Assembly: GCF_014698015.1 (NCBI RefSeq)
Contig: NZ_JACXBS010000002.1
Span: 496,001 to 560,000 of the forward strand
Direction: 5' to 3'
DNA: 64,000 nucleotides
Source: Kocuria sp. cx-455
GTDB lineage: Bacteria > Actinomycetota > Actinomycetes > Actinomycetales > Micrococcaceae
The notes beneath the pieces were generated by a model, which was not told where the DNA came from, made no database searches, and saw only the letters and a program-made list of their open reading frames with translations. Position numbers and translations under genes: made by a program. Positions 45,631 to 55,200 of the stretch are shown in pieces (the stretch's first letter is position 1; every line of letters begins with the position of its first letter).

Positions 45631-46239
45631 CTACGCGAAGATCACGGTGGCGAAACGGACGGCAATGATGCCGAAGGCCACCACCAGGACACCGATGGCA
45701 ATTAACCACGCCCAGGCGCCGGACTGGCCGGCCCGGACGAATCGGTCACCGAACATCCCCGCCCGAGCGTTTCGCGCCGTGGTGTGAGCCAGCAGGATGG
45801 TCTGTGCGATCCACACGATCATGCAGTACAGGCACAGGGTGTTGATCTCGAAGGTGGTCTGCCACCACAGCCACAGGGTGAACACGGAACCCGCGAGGGT
45901 GCCCACCCATACCAGCCACCAGTACCACTCGGCATAGCGCGCACCCGCCAGGACCCCCACCGCAATTGTCAGCACGATCGCGTAGGCCACGATGCCGATG
46001 AACGGGTTGGGGAATCCGAAGAGTTCGGCCTGGGGGGTGCGCATCACGGTTCCGCACGAGAGCCACGCGTTGATGTCGCAGCTGGTGCGGTGGCCGGCGT
46101 CCGCGAAAATGGCCAGCCGTTCCATCACCAGGGTCGCGGAGGCACCGAATCCGATGATCGACAGAATCAGCGCCAGGCTGGCCCAGCCGCGGTCTGTGGG
46201 TGCGGTGTGCTGACGGTCCAGGGTGTTTGTTGAGCTCAC
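45631..46239 (-). CDS. Vitamin K epoxide reductase family (VKOR) protein
   Basis: 202-residue membrane protein that reoxidises secreted thiol oxidoreductases by passing electrons to quinone; the actinobacterial counterpart of DsbB. Five membrane segments are apparent. Loop Cys pair in TSCDINAWLSCG (about 54 and 62), active-site CxxC in INTLCLYC (about 137-140). GTG start directly divergent from the rne leader. No matching secreted DsbA lies nearby. Confidence 0.92.
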   Translation of the reverse strand: MSSTNTLDRQHTAPTDRGWASLALILSIIGFGASATLVMERLAIFADAGHRTSCDINAWLSCGTVMRTPQAELFGFPNPFIGIVAYAIVLTIAVGVLAGARYAEWYWWLVWVGTLAGSVFTLWLWWQTTFEINTLCLYCMIVWIAQTILLAHTTARNARAGMFGDRFVRAGQSGAWAWLIAIGVLVVAFGIIAVRFATVIFA

Positions 46240-46629
46240 AGGCCGATGCTAATCGACACGGTGCCCCGGGCGATGTGGTCTGGCGCACACGCCAATCCTG
46301 GGGTGCACGGACGGACTGTGAGATACTTGGCAACGGTCGGTCCCCAGCCGCACACGGGAACCGGTCCGGCAGGACCTCCGATACACAGCGGATGGACCCG
46401 CGGCTCTCAACAGATCGAGCGCGTCCGTCCGGAGAAAGTTCGCAATCCCCCCAGGATTATGCGGCTCGGACATCCGTCGGCTTGCCGCAAGCGTTCACGA
46501 CAGTCAACGCACCCGGCAGGTACCACAATGACTTCCGGCGACCGCGTGGTCTCACACCACCGGTTCGACCGACCGAGAACACCTCGGACCCGGGTGCGGA
46601 CGGTGTTCCGAGCAGGAGTACAACCTCAC
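46240..46629 (+). other. Long rne leader, gene-free
   Basis: 390 bases between the divergent VKOR start and the rne ATG. Open reading continues upstream of the ATG in the rne frame but looks like random high-GC sequence without family features. A possible -10 (gatact, 46321-46326) would give a leader of about 300 bases. RNase E genes often carry long leaders used in self-control; no known RNA family was recognised. Confidence 0.5.
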
Positions 46630-49569
46630 ATGGAATCCGAACAGGACAACGCGGAACAGACAACACAGAACCAGGAATCTGCTGTGCAGCAGCAGACCCC
46701 GGAGGCGGACACCGCCCCCGAGCAAGCTGTTGTTGAGCAAACCCCGACTGAACCCCGAGGCGACACCCAGGCGACCGACGAGCCCCAGGACACCGCCGAG
46801 GCAACGGAACCCGACACCGAGGACACCTCCGGGACCGAGCCGGCCTTCGGCGTGGGTGCGGGCCTGATGTTCCACGCCCCGGACCTGGACGAGATCCGTG
46901 CGGCCGCCGAGGCCGCGGCCGCCCGCCAGCGCGAAGCCGCCAAGGAACGGGACGCCCAACGTCGTCAGCCCCAGCACTCGGACGAGGACGACACCGATGA
47001 GGACGAGTCCTCGGGCGCCGTGACCAGCCGCCGCAGGCGACGCCGTCGCCGCGGTGATGTGGACATGGAACTCGTGGACGAGTCCGACGGCACCGTCACC
47101 CGAGTCCGCGCGCCCCGCGTGGCCGAGAGCGGCGCCGATGAGGTCACCGGAGTCAAAGGATCCACGCGCTTGGAAGCCAAGAGGCAGCGCCGTCGTGAAT
47201 CCCGCCAGTCGGGCCGCCGCCGCCACGTGATCACCGAGGCCGAGTTCCTGGCCCGCCGCGAATCGGTCGAACGCAAGATGCTCGTGCGCCAGAAAGACAG
47301 CCGGATCCAGATCGGTGTGCTCGAGGACGGTGTGCTGGCGGAGCATTTCGTCTCCCACACCCAACAGGATTCGCTGATCGGCAACGTGTACGTGGGCAAG
47401 GTGCAGAACGTGCTCCCGTCCATGGAAGCCGCGTTCGTGGATATCGGACGCGGCCGCAACGCGGTGCTCTACGCGGGTGAAGTCGACTGGGACGCCGCGG
47501 AGCTGGGCCACAAACCCCGCAAGATCGAAAACGCCCTCAAGTCCGGGGACTCCGTCCTGGTGCAGGTCACCAAGGATCCCGTGGGCCACAAGGGCGCGCG
47601 CCTGACCAGCCAGGTGTCCCTGCCCGGCCGCTACCTGGTGTACGTACCGGGTGGTTCGATGACCGGCATTTCGCGCAAGCTGCCGGATGTGGAACGTCAG
47701 CGCCTCAAGAAGATCCTCAAGGACCGCCTGCCCGAGGGTGCCGGCGTGATCGTGCGCACCGCCGCGGAGGGCGCGTCGGAGGAAGAACTCACCAACGACA
47801 TCAACCGGTTGCGCTCGCAGTGGGAACAGATCCAGGAGAAGGCCGGGTCCACCAAGACCCTCGCCCCGGAAATGCTCTACGCGGAACCGGACCTGACCAT
47901 CAAGACCGTGCGTGACGTCTTCAACGAGGACTTCACGGCCATGGTCGTCCAGGGCGAGCAGGCCTGGGACAACATCGAGGCCTATGTCACCTATGTGGCC
48001 CCGGACCTGTTGGACCGGCTGCAGCAGTGGACCGAGGACACGGACCTGTTCGAATCCTTCCGCGTGGAGGAACAAATCCAGAAGGCCCTGGACCGCAAGG
48101 TTTACCTGCCCTCCGGCGGTTCCCTCGTGATCGACCGCACCGAGGCCATGACCGTGGTGGACGTCAATACCGGTAAGTTCACCGGCTCCGGCGGCAACCT
48201 GGAGGAGACGGTCACCAAGAACAACCTGGAGGCCGCCGAGGAAATCGTCCGCCAGCTGCGCCTGCGGGACATCGGCGGAATCATCGTGGTCGATTTCATC
48301 GACATGGTCCTCGAGTCCAACCGTGAGCTGGTGCTGCGTCGCCTGGTCGAGTGCTTGGGCCGGGACCGCACCAAGCACCAGGTCGCGGAGGTGACCTCGC
48401 TGGGTCTGGTGCAGATGACGCGCAAGCGCATGGGCACCGGCCTGCTCGAAGTGTTCTCGGAGCCGTGCGAGGCGTGTGCCGGTCGTGGCGCAATTGTTCA
48501 TGACCACCCGCTCAAGGGGCGCGCCGGGGACTCGGGTGCGGACCACCGCAGTAACCGCACTGAGCGCAAACGCTCCAGGCACAAGCAGCAGCACCAGGGC
48601 GCCCAGCAAGGCGGGCCGCAGGACAAGCCCAAGAACACCGGTGACGGTGGCAACGGTTCGGGCAACGGCCACGACGGTAACGAGGAACAGTCCAAGGCCC
48701 GTGCCGAGGCGACTCGTAGCGCACTGGCCAATATCGCGGCGGCCTCGCAGCACGACGACGACGCCGCGTCGGGTGGGCCGGGCGAGGCCCAGGCCGCCGA
48801 CCGATCCGGAGGCGAGGAGCCGCAAAAGGATCAGTCCGGCGCCCAGGACAATCAGGAACACGGCGATCAGGACGGCGATCGCCGCCGCAAGAAGCGGCGC
48901 GGTAAGCGCAGTCGTGGCCGCGGTCAGTCGGGTCAGGACGGCCGGGGCAATGACCCGTCGTCCGCGCAACCCCGGGACTCGACCCGTGGTGACCGCGGTG
49001 GGGAGTCGCACGACACGGGTGATGGTCCCTCATCCAGTCTCACCATTCACGGTGAGGTCATTGAGCTGCCCCACGGCAGCGCTCATCACGAGGATCAGTC
49101 GCAGGCCGGTCAGCAGTCGCTTACGCTGGACTCTTTGACCGCGGCCTTCACCGAGGAGCCCGTTCACGAGGCACCCCGGGAACAGTCCTCGCCTGACCAG
49201 CCGGCACGCGAGACCGACTCACCGGAGCAGGCCTCGCGCGGCAACCGCGGAGGCCGTTCGCGCCGGGCCCAGGACCCGGCGACCAACGAGTCGCAACTCG
49301 AGGGCGCTAAGGCGGCCGCGGCACCCGCCGCGGCGGTCGAGACCAAGCCCGCCACACGGCGTCGTTCCCGCCGAGCGTCCGCACCCGCGGCGGCACCGGG
49401 AACGGCCAGCGTCCGGACCCATGAGTCGGTGAGCACGGAAGAATCCGTCAAGCGGTTCACCGCCGATGTCTCCCAGCAGCAGAGCCCCAAGGCCTCGGCG
49501 CAACCCACCGTGGTGGGCGTGGGCGTCAAGGCCGAGGACATGAAAATGACGGGCGGCGCCGCGAGCTGA
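46630..49569 (+). CDS. rne: Ribonuclease E/G
   Basis: Endoribonuclease at the centre of RNA decay and rRNA maturation. 979 residues from ATG 46630 (AGGAG 11 bases before). Order: acidic, disordered N-terminal extension of about 190 residues with an Arg-rich patch (SRRRRRRRRG); S1/RNase H-like region (IGNVYVGKVQNVLPSMEAAFVDIG); DNase I-like catalytic part with VVDVNTGKFTG and VVDFIDM holding the metal-binding Asp residues; a zinc-link-like CEACAGRGAIV; then about 350 low-complexity residues (Gln, Asp, Arg, Gly), a likely scaffold for partner enzymes. This split of disordered arms is typical of actinobacterial RNase E. Confidence 0.95.
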   Translation: MESEQDNAEQTTQNQESAVQQQTPEADTAPEQAVVEQTPTEPRGDTQATDEPQDTAEATEPDTEDTSGTEPAFGVGAGLMFHAPDLDEIRAAAEAAAARQREAAKERDAQRRQPQHSDEDDTDEDESSGAVTSRRRRRRRRGDVDMELVDESDGTVTRVRAPRVAESGADEVTGVKGSTRLEAKRQRRRESRQSGRRRHVITEAEFLARRESVERKMLVRQKDSRIQIGVLEDGVLAEHFVSHTQQDSLIGNVYVGKVQNVLPSMEAAFVDIGRGRNAVLYAGEVDWDAAELGHKPRKIENALKSGDSVLVQVTKDPVGHKGARLTSQVSLPGRYLVYVPGGSMTGISRKLPDVERQRLKKILKDRLPEGAGVIVRTAAEGASEEELTNDINRLRSQWEQIQEKAGSTKTLAPEMLYAEPDLTIKTVRDVFNEDFTAMVVQGEQAWDNIEAYVTYVAPDLLDRLQQWTEDTDLFESFRVEEQIQKALDRKVYLPSGGSLVIDRTEAMTVVDVNTGKFTGSGGNLEETVTKNNLEAAEEIVRQLRLRDIGGIIVVDFIDMVLESNRELVLRRLVECLGRDRTKHQVAEVTSLGLVQMTRKRMGTGLLEVFSEPCEACAGRGAIVHDHPLKGRAGDSGADHRSNRTERKRSRHKQQHQGAQQGGPQDKPKNTGDGGNGSGNGHDGNEEQSKARAEATRSALANIAAASQHDDDAASGGPGEAQAADRSGGEEPQKDQSGAQDNQEHGDQDGDRRRKKRRGKRSRGRGQSGQDGRGNDPSSAQPRDSTRGDRGGESHDTGDGPSSSLTIHGEVIELPHGSAHHEDQSQAGQQSLTLDSLTAAFTEEPVHEAPREQSSPDQPARETDSPEQASRGNRGGRSRRAQDPATNESQLEGAKAAAAPAAAVETKPATRRRSRRASAPAAAPGTASVRTHESVSTEESVKRFTADVSQQQSPKASAQPTVVGVGVKAEDMKMTGGAAS

Positions 49570-49596
49570 CACCGGCCACGGGCCGCAAGACATGAC

Positions 49597-49641
49597 ATGC
49601 CACAAGGGTGCGGGGATGAGAATCCCGCACCCTTGTGGCAT
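49597..49641 (+). terminator. Terminator after rne
   Basis: Perfect 18-base inverted repeat, arms atgccacaagggtgcggg (49597-49614) and complement (49624-49641), between rne and the TPP riboswitch. Confidence 0.85.
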
Positions 49642-49651
49642 GATCTGTATC

Positions 49652-49729
49652 ACTGACACGGGGTGCCGCGCGAGCGGCTGAGATCACACCCGTTGAACCT
49701 GATCTAGCTCGTACTAGCGAAGGGAATGT
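49652..49729 (+). promoter_or_regulatory. Thiamine pyrophosphate (TPP) riboswitch
   Basis: THI-box core present: acggggtgcc, then ctgagat at 49678-49684, cgttgaacctgatc at 49691-49704 and the closing agcgaaggga. It directly precedes thiD-tenA, and its 3' strand contains the GAAGGGA ribosome binding site, so TPP binding probably hides the site and blocks translation. Confidence 0.95.
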
Positions 49730-49730
49730 C

Positions 49731-51272
49731 GTGATGACTACGCATTCTGCTGTTTTGACCGTGCCCCGCGTCCTGTCGATCGCGGGCACCGATCCCACGG
49801 GTGGCGCCGGACAGGCCGCCGACCTGAAGTCCATAGCCGCAATGGGTGGTTACGGCATGAACGTGATCACCGCGGTGGTGGCCCAGAACACCACGGGCGT
49901 GATCGAAATCCACACCCCGCCCGTGCGGGTCCTCCGTGCCCAGCTCGAGGCCGTGAGCTCCGACGTGACCCTGGACGCCGTTAAGGTGGGGATGCTCGGA
50001 TCGGTCGAGGTGATCGAGGCCGTGCGCGACTGGCTGGCCGAGGTGAAACCGCCGGTGACGGTGATTGATCCCGTCATGGTGGCCACGGCCGGCGGGCGAT
50101 TGTTGCGGGCGGAGGCCCACACGGCCCTGCTGTCGCTGCTTCCCTTCGCCGACCTGATCACGCCCAATCTTCCGGAACTGGCCGTGCTGGCCGGAGCGGA
50201 CCCGGCCACCACGTGGGCCGAGGCCCTGCGACAAGGCCGGGAGGTGGCCGACCGGTTCGGCGCGCGTGTCCTCGTGAAGGGTGGCCACATGCCCGGGCCG
50301 CGCACCCCGGATGCGCTGCTCGAACCCGGGCGGCACGAGCCCGTGATCACGTTCGATGACCCGCGCGTCGCAACCTTCAACACCCATGGCACCGGGTGTT
50401 CGCTGTCCTCCGCCATTGCCACGATCGTGGCTCGCACGGGGGACGACTGGCCGGCCGCCGTGAGCGCGGCGCGCTCGTGGCTGCGCGGTGCGCTCGAACA
50501 TGCCGACGATCTCCACGTGGGGCATGGCAACGGTCCCGTGCATCATTTCCACCACGCCCAGCATGTGCTGGCGGACAGCGCGTCCCACGAGCGCGTCACC
50601 GATGTGCTCTGGCGTGATTGCGAGAGGGTGCGTCGTGAGATCGACAACCTGGACTTCATTGCCCAGTTGGCCGACGGCACGCTGCCGCCCGAAACCTTCC
50701 AGTGGTATTTGGACCAGGACATGCAGTACTTGACTGTTTACTCGCGGGCGTTGGCCGCATTGGCCGCCGCGGCGCCGTCGGAGTCGGCACGCGAATTCTT
50801 CGCCCACGGGGCGGCCGAGGTCGTGACCGTGGAGTCGGCGCTGCACCGGACACGGCTCAATGGGGCGCCCCAGCACCCGGCGTCCGAAGTGACCAGGACG
50901 TACACGGACTTTCTGCTGGCGGCCACGGGGAGTGAGACCTTCGCGGTGGGGGCCGCGGCGGTCTTGCCGTGCTACTGGCTCTACGCGACACTGGGTAGCG
51001 CACTGCTGGAAAAGGCCCGCGCGGCCGGACCGGAACCGCACCCCTATGGTGACTGGCTGGCCACCTACAACGCTCCCGAATTCCACCTCGCGGCCGAGCG
51101 GGCGCGAGAGATCGTGGACCGGGCGGCCGCGACGGCGGACCCGGCCACCGTCCGGCGCATGCGGGACGCTTTCATGCGAGCGTGCGAGCTGGAGCTGCGG
51201 TTCTTCGCCGAACCCGTCCGACGCGCCGGGGCTCGCCCGTTTGCCGTAGCTTCCACGCATCGGGTAGGCTAG
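49731..51272 (+). CDS. thiD: ThiD-TenA fusion: HMP/HMP-phosphate kinase with aminopyrimidine aminohydrolase
   Basis: 513 residues. The N-terminal half (about 10-265) is ThiD: VLSIAGTDPTGGAGQAADLKSIAAMGGYG, DPVMVATAGGRLL, and HGTGCSLSSAIATIVAR with the catalytic Cys. The C-terminal half (about 290-505) is TenA: LDFIAQLADGTLPPETFQWYLDQDMQYL and VLPCYWLYATLG with the nucleophile Cys. One protein could thus salvage pyrimidine from degraded thiamine and phosphorylate it. GTG 49731 and ATG 49734 are both possible starts. Expression is under the TPP riboswitch. Ends in TAG. Confidence 0.94.
   Translation: MMTTHSAVLTVPRVLSIAGTDPTGGAGQAADLKSIAAMGGYGMNVITAVVAQNTTGVIEIHTPPVRVLRAQLEAVSSDVTLDAVKVGMLGSVEVIEAVRDWLAEVKPPVTVIDPVMVATAGGRLLRAEAHTALLSLLPFADLITPNLPELAVLAGADPATTWAEALRQGREVADRFGARVLVKGGHMPGPRTPDALLEPGRHEPVITFDDPRVATFNTHGTGCSLSSAIATIVARTGDDWPAAVSAARSWLRGALEHADDLHVGHGNGPVHHFHHAQHVLADSASHERVTDVLWRDCERVRREIDNLDFIAQLADGTLPPETFQWYLDQDMQYLTVYSRALAALAAAAPSESAREFFAHGAAEVVTVESALHRTRLNGAPQHPASEVTRTYTDFLLAATGSETFAVGAAAVLPCYWLYATLGSALLEKARAAGPEPHPYGDWLATYNAPEFHLAAERAREIVDRAAATADPATVRRMRDAFMRACELELRFFAEPVRRAGARPFAVASTHRVG
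51241..51270 (+). promoter_or_regulatory. Candidate promoter for rplU-rpmA
   Basis: TTGCCG (51241-51246), 18-base spacer, TAGGCT (51265-51270), followed by an A/T-richer stretch. It overlaps the last codons of thiD-tenA and would give a leader of about 205 bases before rplU, which otherwise holds nothing recognised. Confidence 0.45.
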
Positions 51273-51484
51273 ATTTTCGGTGCCGGGTACCAGCGTGTGT
51301 GTGGACAGATAAATCCACCGCGTTCGGCGGCACACTCGGGTTCAGCTCCTGTTTGATGCGAAAGCCACGCGAGGCGCGGTCCACTCAGACTGCCGCGACG
51401 TGATGTCTCGACATTCGTGGTCCTCCAGGTGTGTTCCCGACCCTTACACGTAGTCCATAGATGTCGAGAGAAGTGAGTTCCCAA

Positions 51485-51796
51485 GTGGTGTACGCGATTG
51501 TCCGCGCAGGCGGCCGCCAGGAGAAGGTTTCCATTGGAGACCTCGTGACCCTTGACCGCGTCGCCGGTGAGGCAGGCAGCACCATTGAGCTTCCTGCACT
51601 GCTGCTGGTCGATGGGGACAAGGTCACCTCCGATTCCAAGACCCTGGCCAACGTCAAGGTCACTGCCGAGATCGTCGAAGACCTGCGCGGTCCCAAGATC
51701 TCGATTATGAAGTACAAGAACAAGACCGGGTACAAGAAGCGTCAGGGCTTCCGCGCCGAGCTGACGACCGTCAAGGTCACCGGCATCGACGCCTGA
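51485..51796 (+). CDS. rplU: 50S ribosomal protein L21
   Basis: 103 residues; (V)[18 protein letters not shown] start, [20 protein letters not shown] near the end, both diagnostic. The GTG at 51485 gives the normal family length; upstream in-frame codons do not belong. Operon with rpmA. Confidence 0.96.
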   Translation: MVYAIVRAGGRQEKVSIGDLVTLDRVAGEAGSTIELPALLLVDGDKVTSDSKTLANVKVTAEIVEDLRGPKISIMKYKNKTGYKKRQGFRAELTTVKVTGIDA

Positions 51797-51841
51797 GCCA
51801 CACCCTTTCCCGCACATTTGACACAAAGGTAGGCACACACC

Positions 51842-52096
51842 ATGGCACATAAGAAGGGCGCGAGCTCAACTCGCAACGGTCGTGACTCGAACGCTCAGTA
51901 CCTGGGCGTGAAGCGTTTCGGCGGTCAGACCGTCAGCGCCGGTGAGATCCTGGTTCGCCAGCGCGGCACCCACTTCCACCCGGGCCTGAACGTGGGCCGC
52001 GGCAAGGACGACACCCTGTTCGCCCTGTCCGCCGGCGCCGTTGAATTCGGCACCCGCCGCGGTCGTCGCGTGGTCAACATCCAGACCGCCGAGTAA
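51842..52096 (+). CDS. rpmA: 50S ribosomal protein L27
   Basis: 84 residues; [19 protein letters not shown] and [20 protein letters not shown]. The mature N-terminus begins AHKKG without the cleaved extension found in Firmicutes. Confidence 0.97.
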   Translation: MAHKKGASSTRNGRDSNAQYLGVKRFGGQTVSAGEILVRQRGTHFHPGLNVGRGKDDTLFALSAGAVEFGTRRGRRVVNIQTAE

Positions 52097-52123
52097 TTGT
52101 CTCTTGGACCTCCGGGTCCACCC

Positions 52124-52195
52124 GCCGGCCACGGCTTTCCCGTGGCCGGCAACCACTAAAGGGTGGGCGCAATACGCGCTCACCCTTTAGTCTTT
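52124..52195 (+). terminator. Double-hairpin terminator after rpmA
   Basis: First stem gccggccacgg/ccgtggccggc (52124-52134, 52140-52150). Second stem actaaagggtg/caccctttagt (52155-52165, 52181-52191) followed by tcttt. A strong stop between rpmA and obg. Confidence 0.85.
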
Positions 52196-52257
52196 CAACC
52201 AGAGGTGTTCGCCGTGCCCATGAGGCGGCTAACGCGCCGAGGACTTTAAGGAGCCCC

Positions 52258-53856
52258 GTGGCCAGTTTTGTCGATCGAGTCATCGTGCACGCTACTGGCG
52301 GCAATGGCGGACACGGTTGTGTGTCCGTGCGTCGCGAGAAGTTCAAGCCGCTCGGTGGCCCCGACGGCGGCAATGGCGGAGACGGCGGCTCCGTGATCCT
52401 CCGCGTGGACGGCCAGTCCACCACGCTGCTGGGTTTCCACCATTCACCTCACCAAAAGGCCCCCAACGGTGAGCCGGGCAAGGGCGATCTTCGCCACGGG
52501 TTCAAGGGCCAGGATCTGATCCTGTCCGTTCCCGACGGAACGGTGGTGAAGGACCGCCAGGGAAACGTCCTGGCGGACCTGCTGGGTGAGGGCAACGAAT
52601 ACGTGATCGCCGGCGGTGGTCACGGGGGTCTGGGAAACGCCGCACTGTCATCCCAGAAGCGCAAAGCTCCCGGATTCGCCCTGCTCGGCACACCGGGCGC
52701 CGAACACGAGGTCGAACTCGAGCTGAAGTCCATTGCAGACATCGCTCTTGTCGGCTTCCCCTCGGCGGGAAAATCCAGTTTGATCGCCGCGATGAGCGCG
52801 GCCCGCCCCAAGATCGCGGACTACCCCTTCACCACCCTGGTACCCAACCTGGGCGTGGTGCAGGCCGGGGATACGCGCTTCACCGTGGCGGACGTACCCG
52901 GTCTGATCCCGGGGGCCTCCCAGGGCAAAGGCCTGGGCCTGGAATTCCTGCGGCACGTGGAGCGCTGCGCCGCGCTGGTTCACGTGATCGACTGCGCAAC
53001 CCTGGAACCGGGCCGTGACCCCCTCACGGATCTGGATGCACTGGAGGCCGAGCTGGCCCACTACGCCCAGGACATCCAGGACGAGAACCAGGACACCGTG
53101 CCGTTGACGGAACGCCCCCGAATGGTGGTGCTCAACAAGATCGATGTTCCCGAGGCCCGGGAACTTGCGCAGTTCATCCGCCCGGATCTCGAGCAGCGCG
53201 GCTACCGCGTGTTCGAGGTGTCCACGGCATCGCACGAGGGGTTGCGTCAGCTCGGTTTCGCCATGGCGGAGCTCGTGGCGCAGGTGCGCACCGAGAACGA
53301 ACCCGATACATCCGACGCGCAGTCCCAGGTGGTGCGCCCAGAACCCGTGCGTGGCCGCCGCGGGGAACACCGCAAAGGTTTCATGATTTCCCGTGAGGAC
53401 CGCGGGGGAGAACCCCTGTGGCACGTGCGCGGTGACAAGCCCGAGCGTTGGGTGCAACAGACAGATTTCAACAATGACGAGGCCGTGGGTTACCTCGCGG
53501 ACCGCTTCGCCAAGCTGGGCATCGAGGACGAACTGTTCCGAACCGGCGCCCGCCCCGGCGATGCGGTGTTGATCGGCCCCGAGGACAACGGCGTGGTCTT
53601 CGACTGGGAACCCACCATGGTGGGAGGCGCGGAGCTGCTGGGCGGCCCGCGCGGCACGGACGTGCGGTTGGACGAAACGAACCGTCCTACGCGCCGCGAA
53701 AAGCGCGAACAGTTCTACGATCGCATGGACGCGAAGGCCGAGGCTCGGGCCGAGCTCGAGGCCGAACGCAAGGCAGGTGTCTGGACGGAGTCAGTGGACC
53801 AGGCGCGCGGCCGTCACATTGATCAGCATCGACAGGATCTTTCTGAGCATGAGTGA
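52258..53856 (+). CDS. obg: GTPase Obg/CgtA
   Basis: Ribosome-assembly and stress GTPase, 532 residues. N-terminal glycine-rich Obg fold ([26 protein letters not shown]). G domain with G1 GFPSAGKSS near 167, G3 [11 protein letters not shown]4 NKID. A C-terminal OCT domain (about 385-460) and a charged tail of about 70 residues. GTG with AAGGAG upstream. proB begins inside its last codons. Confidence 0.96.
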   Translation: MASFVDRVIVHATGGNGGHGCVSVRREKFKPLGGPDGGNGGDGGSVILRVDGQSTTLLGFHHSPHQKAPNGEPGKGDLRHGFKGQDLILSVPDGTVVKDRQGNVLADLLGEGNEYVIAGGGHGGLGNAALSSQKRKAPGFALLGTPGAEHEVELELKSIADIALVGFPSAGKSSLIAAMSAARPKIADYPFTTLVPNLGVVQAGDTRFTVADVPGLIPGASQGKGLGLEFLRHVERCAALVHVIDCATLEPGRDPLTDLDALEAELAHYAQDIQDENQDTVPLTERPRMVVLNKIDVPEARELAQFIRPDLEQRGYRVFEVSTASHEGLRQLGFAMAELVAQVRTENEPDTSDAQSQVVRPEPVRGRRGEHRKGFMISREDRGGEPLWHVRGDKPERWVQQTDFNNDEAVGYLADRFAKLGIEDELFRTGARPGDAVLIGPEDNGVVFDWEPTMVGGAELLGGPRGTDVRLDETNRPTRREKREQFYDRMDAKAEARAELEAERKAGVWTESVDQARGRHIDQHRQDLSEHE

Positions 53857-55120
53857 AAAAATGACCACCGAGAAAATCGACGTCGCAGCTGTTGAGCAGG
53901 ATGCCGCCAAGTCGGCCATGCAGCTGAGCACGGAGAACCGCGGGAAGAACCGGCGGTCTCCGATCACGGAGCCCTCCCAACTGCCCCAGGCGCGACGCGT
54001 GGTGGTCAAGGTGGGATCGTCCTCGCTGACCTCCGTCGAGAACTCCATTGACGAAAACGCGCTGCGCAGCATCGTGGACGCCCTCGGCGGTGCGAAGGCC
54101 CGCGGCACGGACATCATCTTCGTGTCCTCGGGTGCGATCACCGCCGGCCTGTCACCGTTGGGTCTGGCCAAGCGGCCCAAGGACCTGTCCACCAAGCAGG
54201 CGGCCGCCTCCGTGGGGCAGGGCCTACTGATTTCCCGCTACACCGAGTACTTCGCCCGTTACGGCGTCACGGTGGGGCAGGTGCTGCTGACCGCCGAGGA
54301 CCTCATGCGGCACTCGCAGTACAAGAACGCGCACCGCCAGATCGAACGCTTGCTGGACCTGAACATTCTGCCGATCGTCAATGAGAACGACGCCGTGGCG
54401 ACCCACGAGATCAAGTTCGGCGACAACGACCGCATTGCTGCGCTCGTGGCGCACCTGATCAAGGCGGATGCGTTGCTGCTGCTCTCGGATGTGGACGCGC
54501 TGTACACCAAGCCGCCCAAGGATGGTGGCGAGCGGATCGCACGCATCGACGACCCGGTCGCGGACCTGGAGGGTGTCGAGATCGGATCCGTTGGTCGCGT
54601 GGGTGTGGGCTCCGGCGGCATGGTGACCAAGGTGCAGGCCGCACGCATCGCGGCGGCGTCGGGGATTCCCGCCCTGGTGACCTCCGCGCAAAATATCAAC
54701 CAGGCCCTGGCCGGGGAGAACGTGGGGACCTGGTTCTCCACCACCGGCGGTCGACGCAACGTGCGGCTGCTGTGGCTGGCCCACCTCGCCGACATCAAGG
54801 GCACCCTCACACTCGACGACGGCGCCGTCGAGGCCATTCGTGGCCGGCGCTCACTGCTGGCCGCGGGAGTCAACGAGGTGAGCGGCACATTCACCGCCGG
54901 TGACCCCGTCTCCATGAAGGACAAGGACGGCAACGAGGTGGCCCACGGTTTGATCAACTACAGCTCGGAGGAAGTGCCCGACATGTTGGGCAAGCGCACC
55001 GACCAGCTCGGTGATGAGCTCGGAGAGGACTTTGCCCGGGAACTGATCCACGTGGACAACCTGGTCACACTGCGCCCGCGTTCCGCGCGGACCAAGCTCA
55101 GGCAGCCTCCCGCTCGGTAA
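53849..55120 (+). CDS. proB: Glutamate 5-kinase
   Basis: First step of proline synthesis: phosphorylates glutamate. 423 residues. Amino-acid kinase domain [49 protein letters not shown]-terminal PUA domain from about 330. An N-terminal polar extension of about 45 residues precedes the kinase core. ATG 53849 overlaps the end of obg; ATG 53861 is an alternative start. Confidence 0.94.
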   Translation: MSEKMTTEKIDVAAVEQDAAKSAMQLSTENRGKNRRSPITEPSQLPQARRVVVKVGSSSLTSVENSIDENALRSIVDALGGAKARGTDIIFVSSGAITAGLSPLGLAKRPKDLSTKQAAASVGQGLLISRYTEYFARYGVTVGQVLLTAEDLMRHSQYKNAHRQIERLLDLNILPIVNENDAVATHEIKFGDNDRIAALVAHLIKADALLLLSDVDALYTKPPKDGGERIARIDDPVADLEGVEIGSVGRVGVGSGGMVTKVQAARIAAASGIPALVTSAQNINQALAGENVGTWFSTTGGRRNVRLLWLAHLADIKGTLTLDDGAVEAIRGRRSLLAAGVNEVSGTFTAGDPVSMKDKDGNEVAHGLINYSSEEVPDMLGKRTDQLGDELGEDFARELIHVDNLVTLRPRSARTKLRQPPAR

Positions 55121-55200
55121 TCCGCGTCCCACGTTTAGAGAAGTACGCTGACACGAAAGGCGCCCCCGGGCGTCGAACCGACCAACATCCAGGAGGAATT

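Noticed and set aside
46246-46629. N-terminal extension of RNase E by 128 codons
   Set aside because: No ribosome binding site and no resemblance to RNase E; the ATG at 46630 with AGGAG upstream fits.
47030-47060. Arg-codon-rich run in rne as a possible simple-repeat artefact
   Set aside because: Arg-rich patches flanking the catalytic domain are normal for actinobacterial RNase E and the frame continues cleanly.
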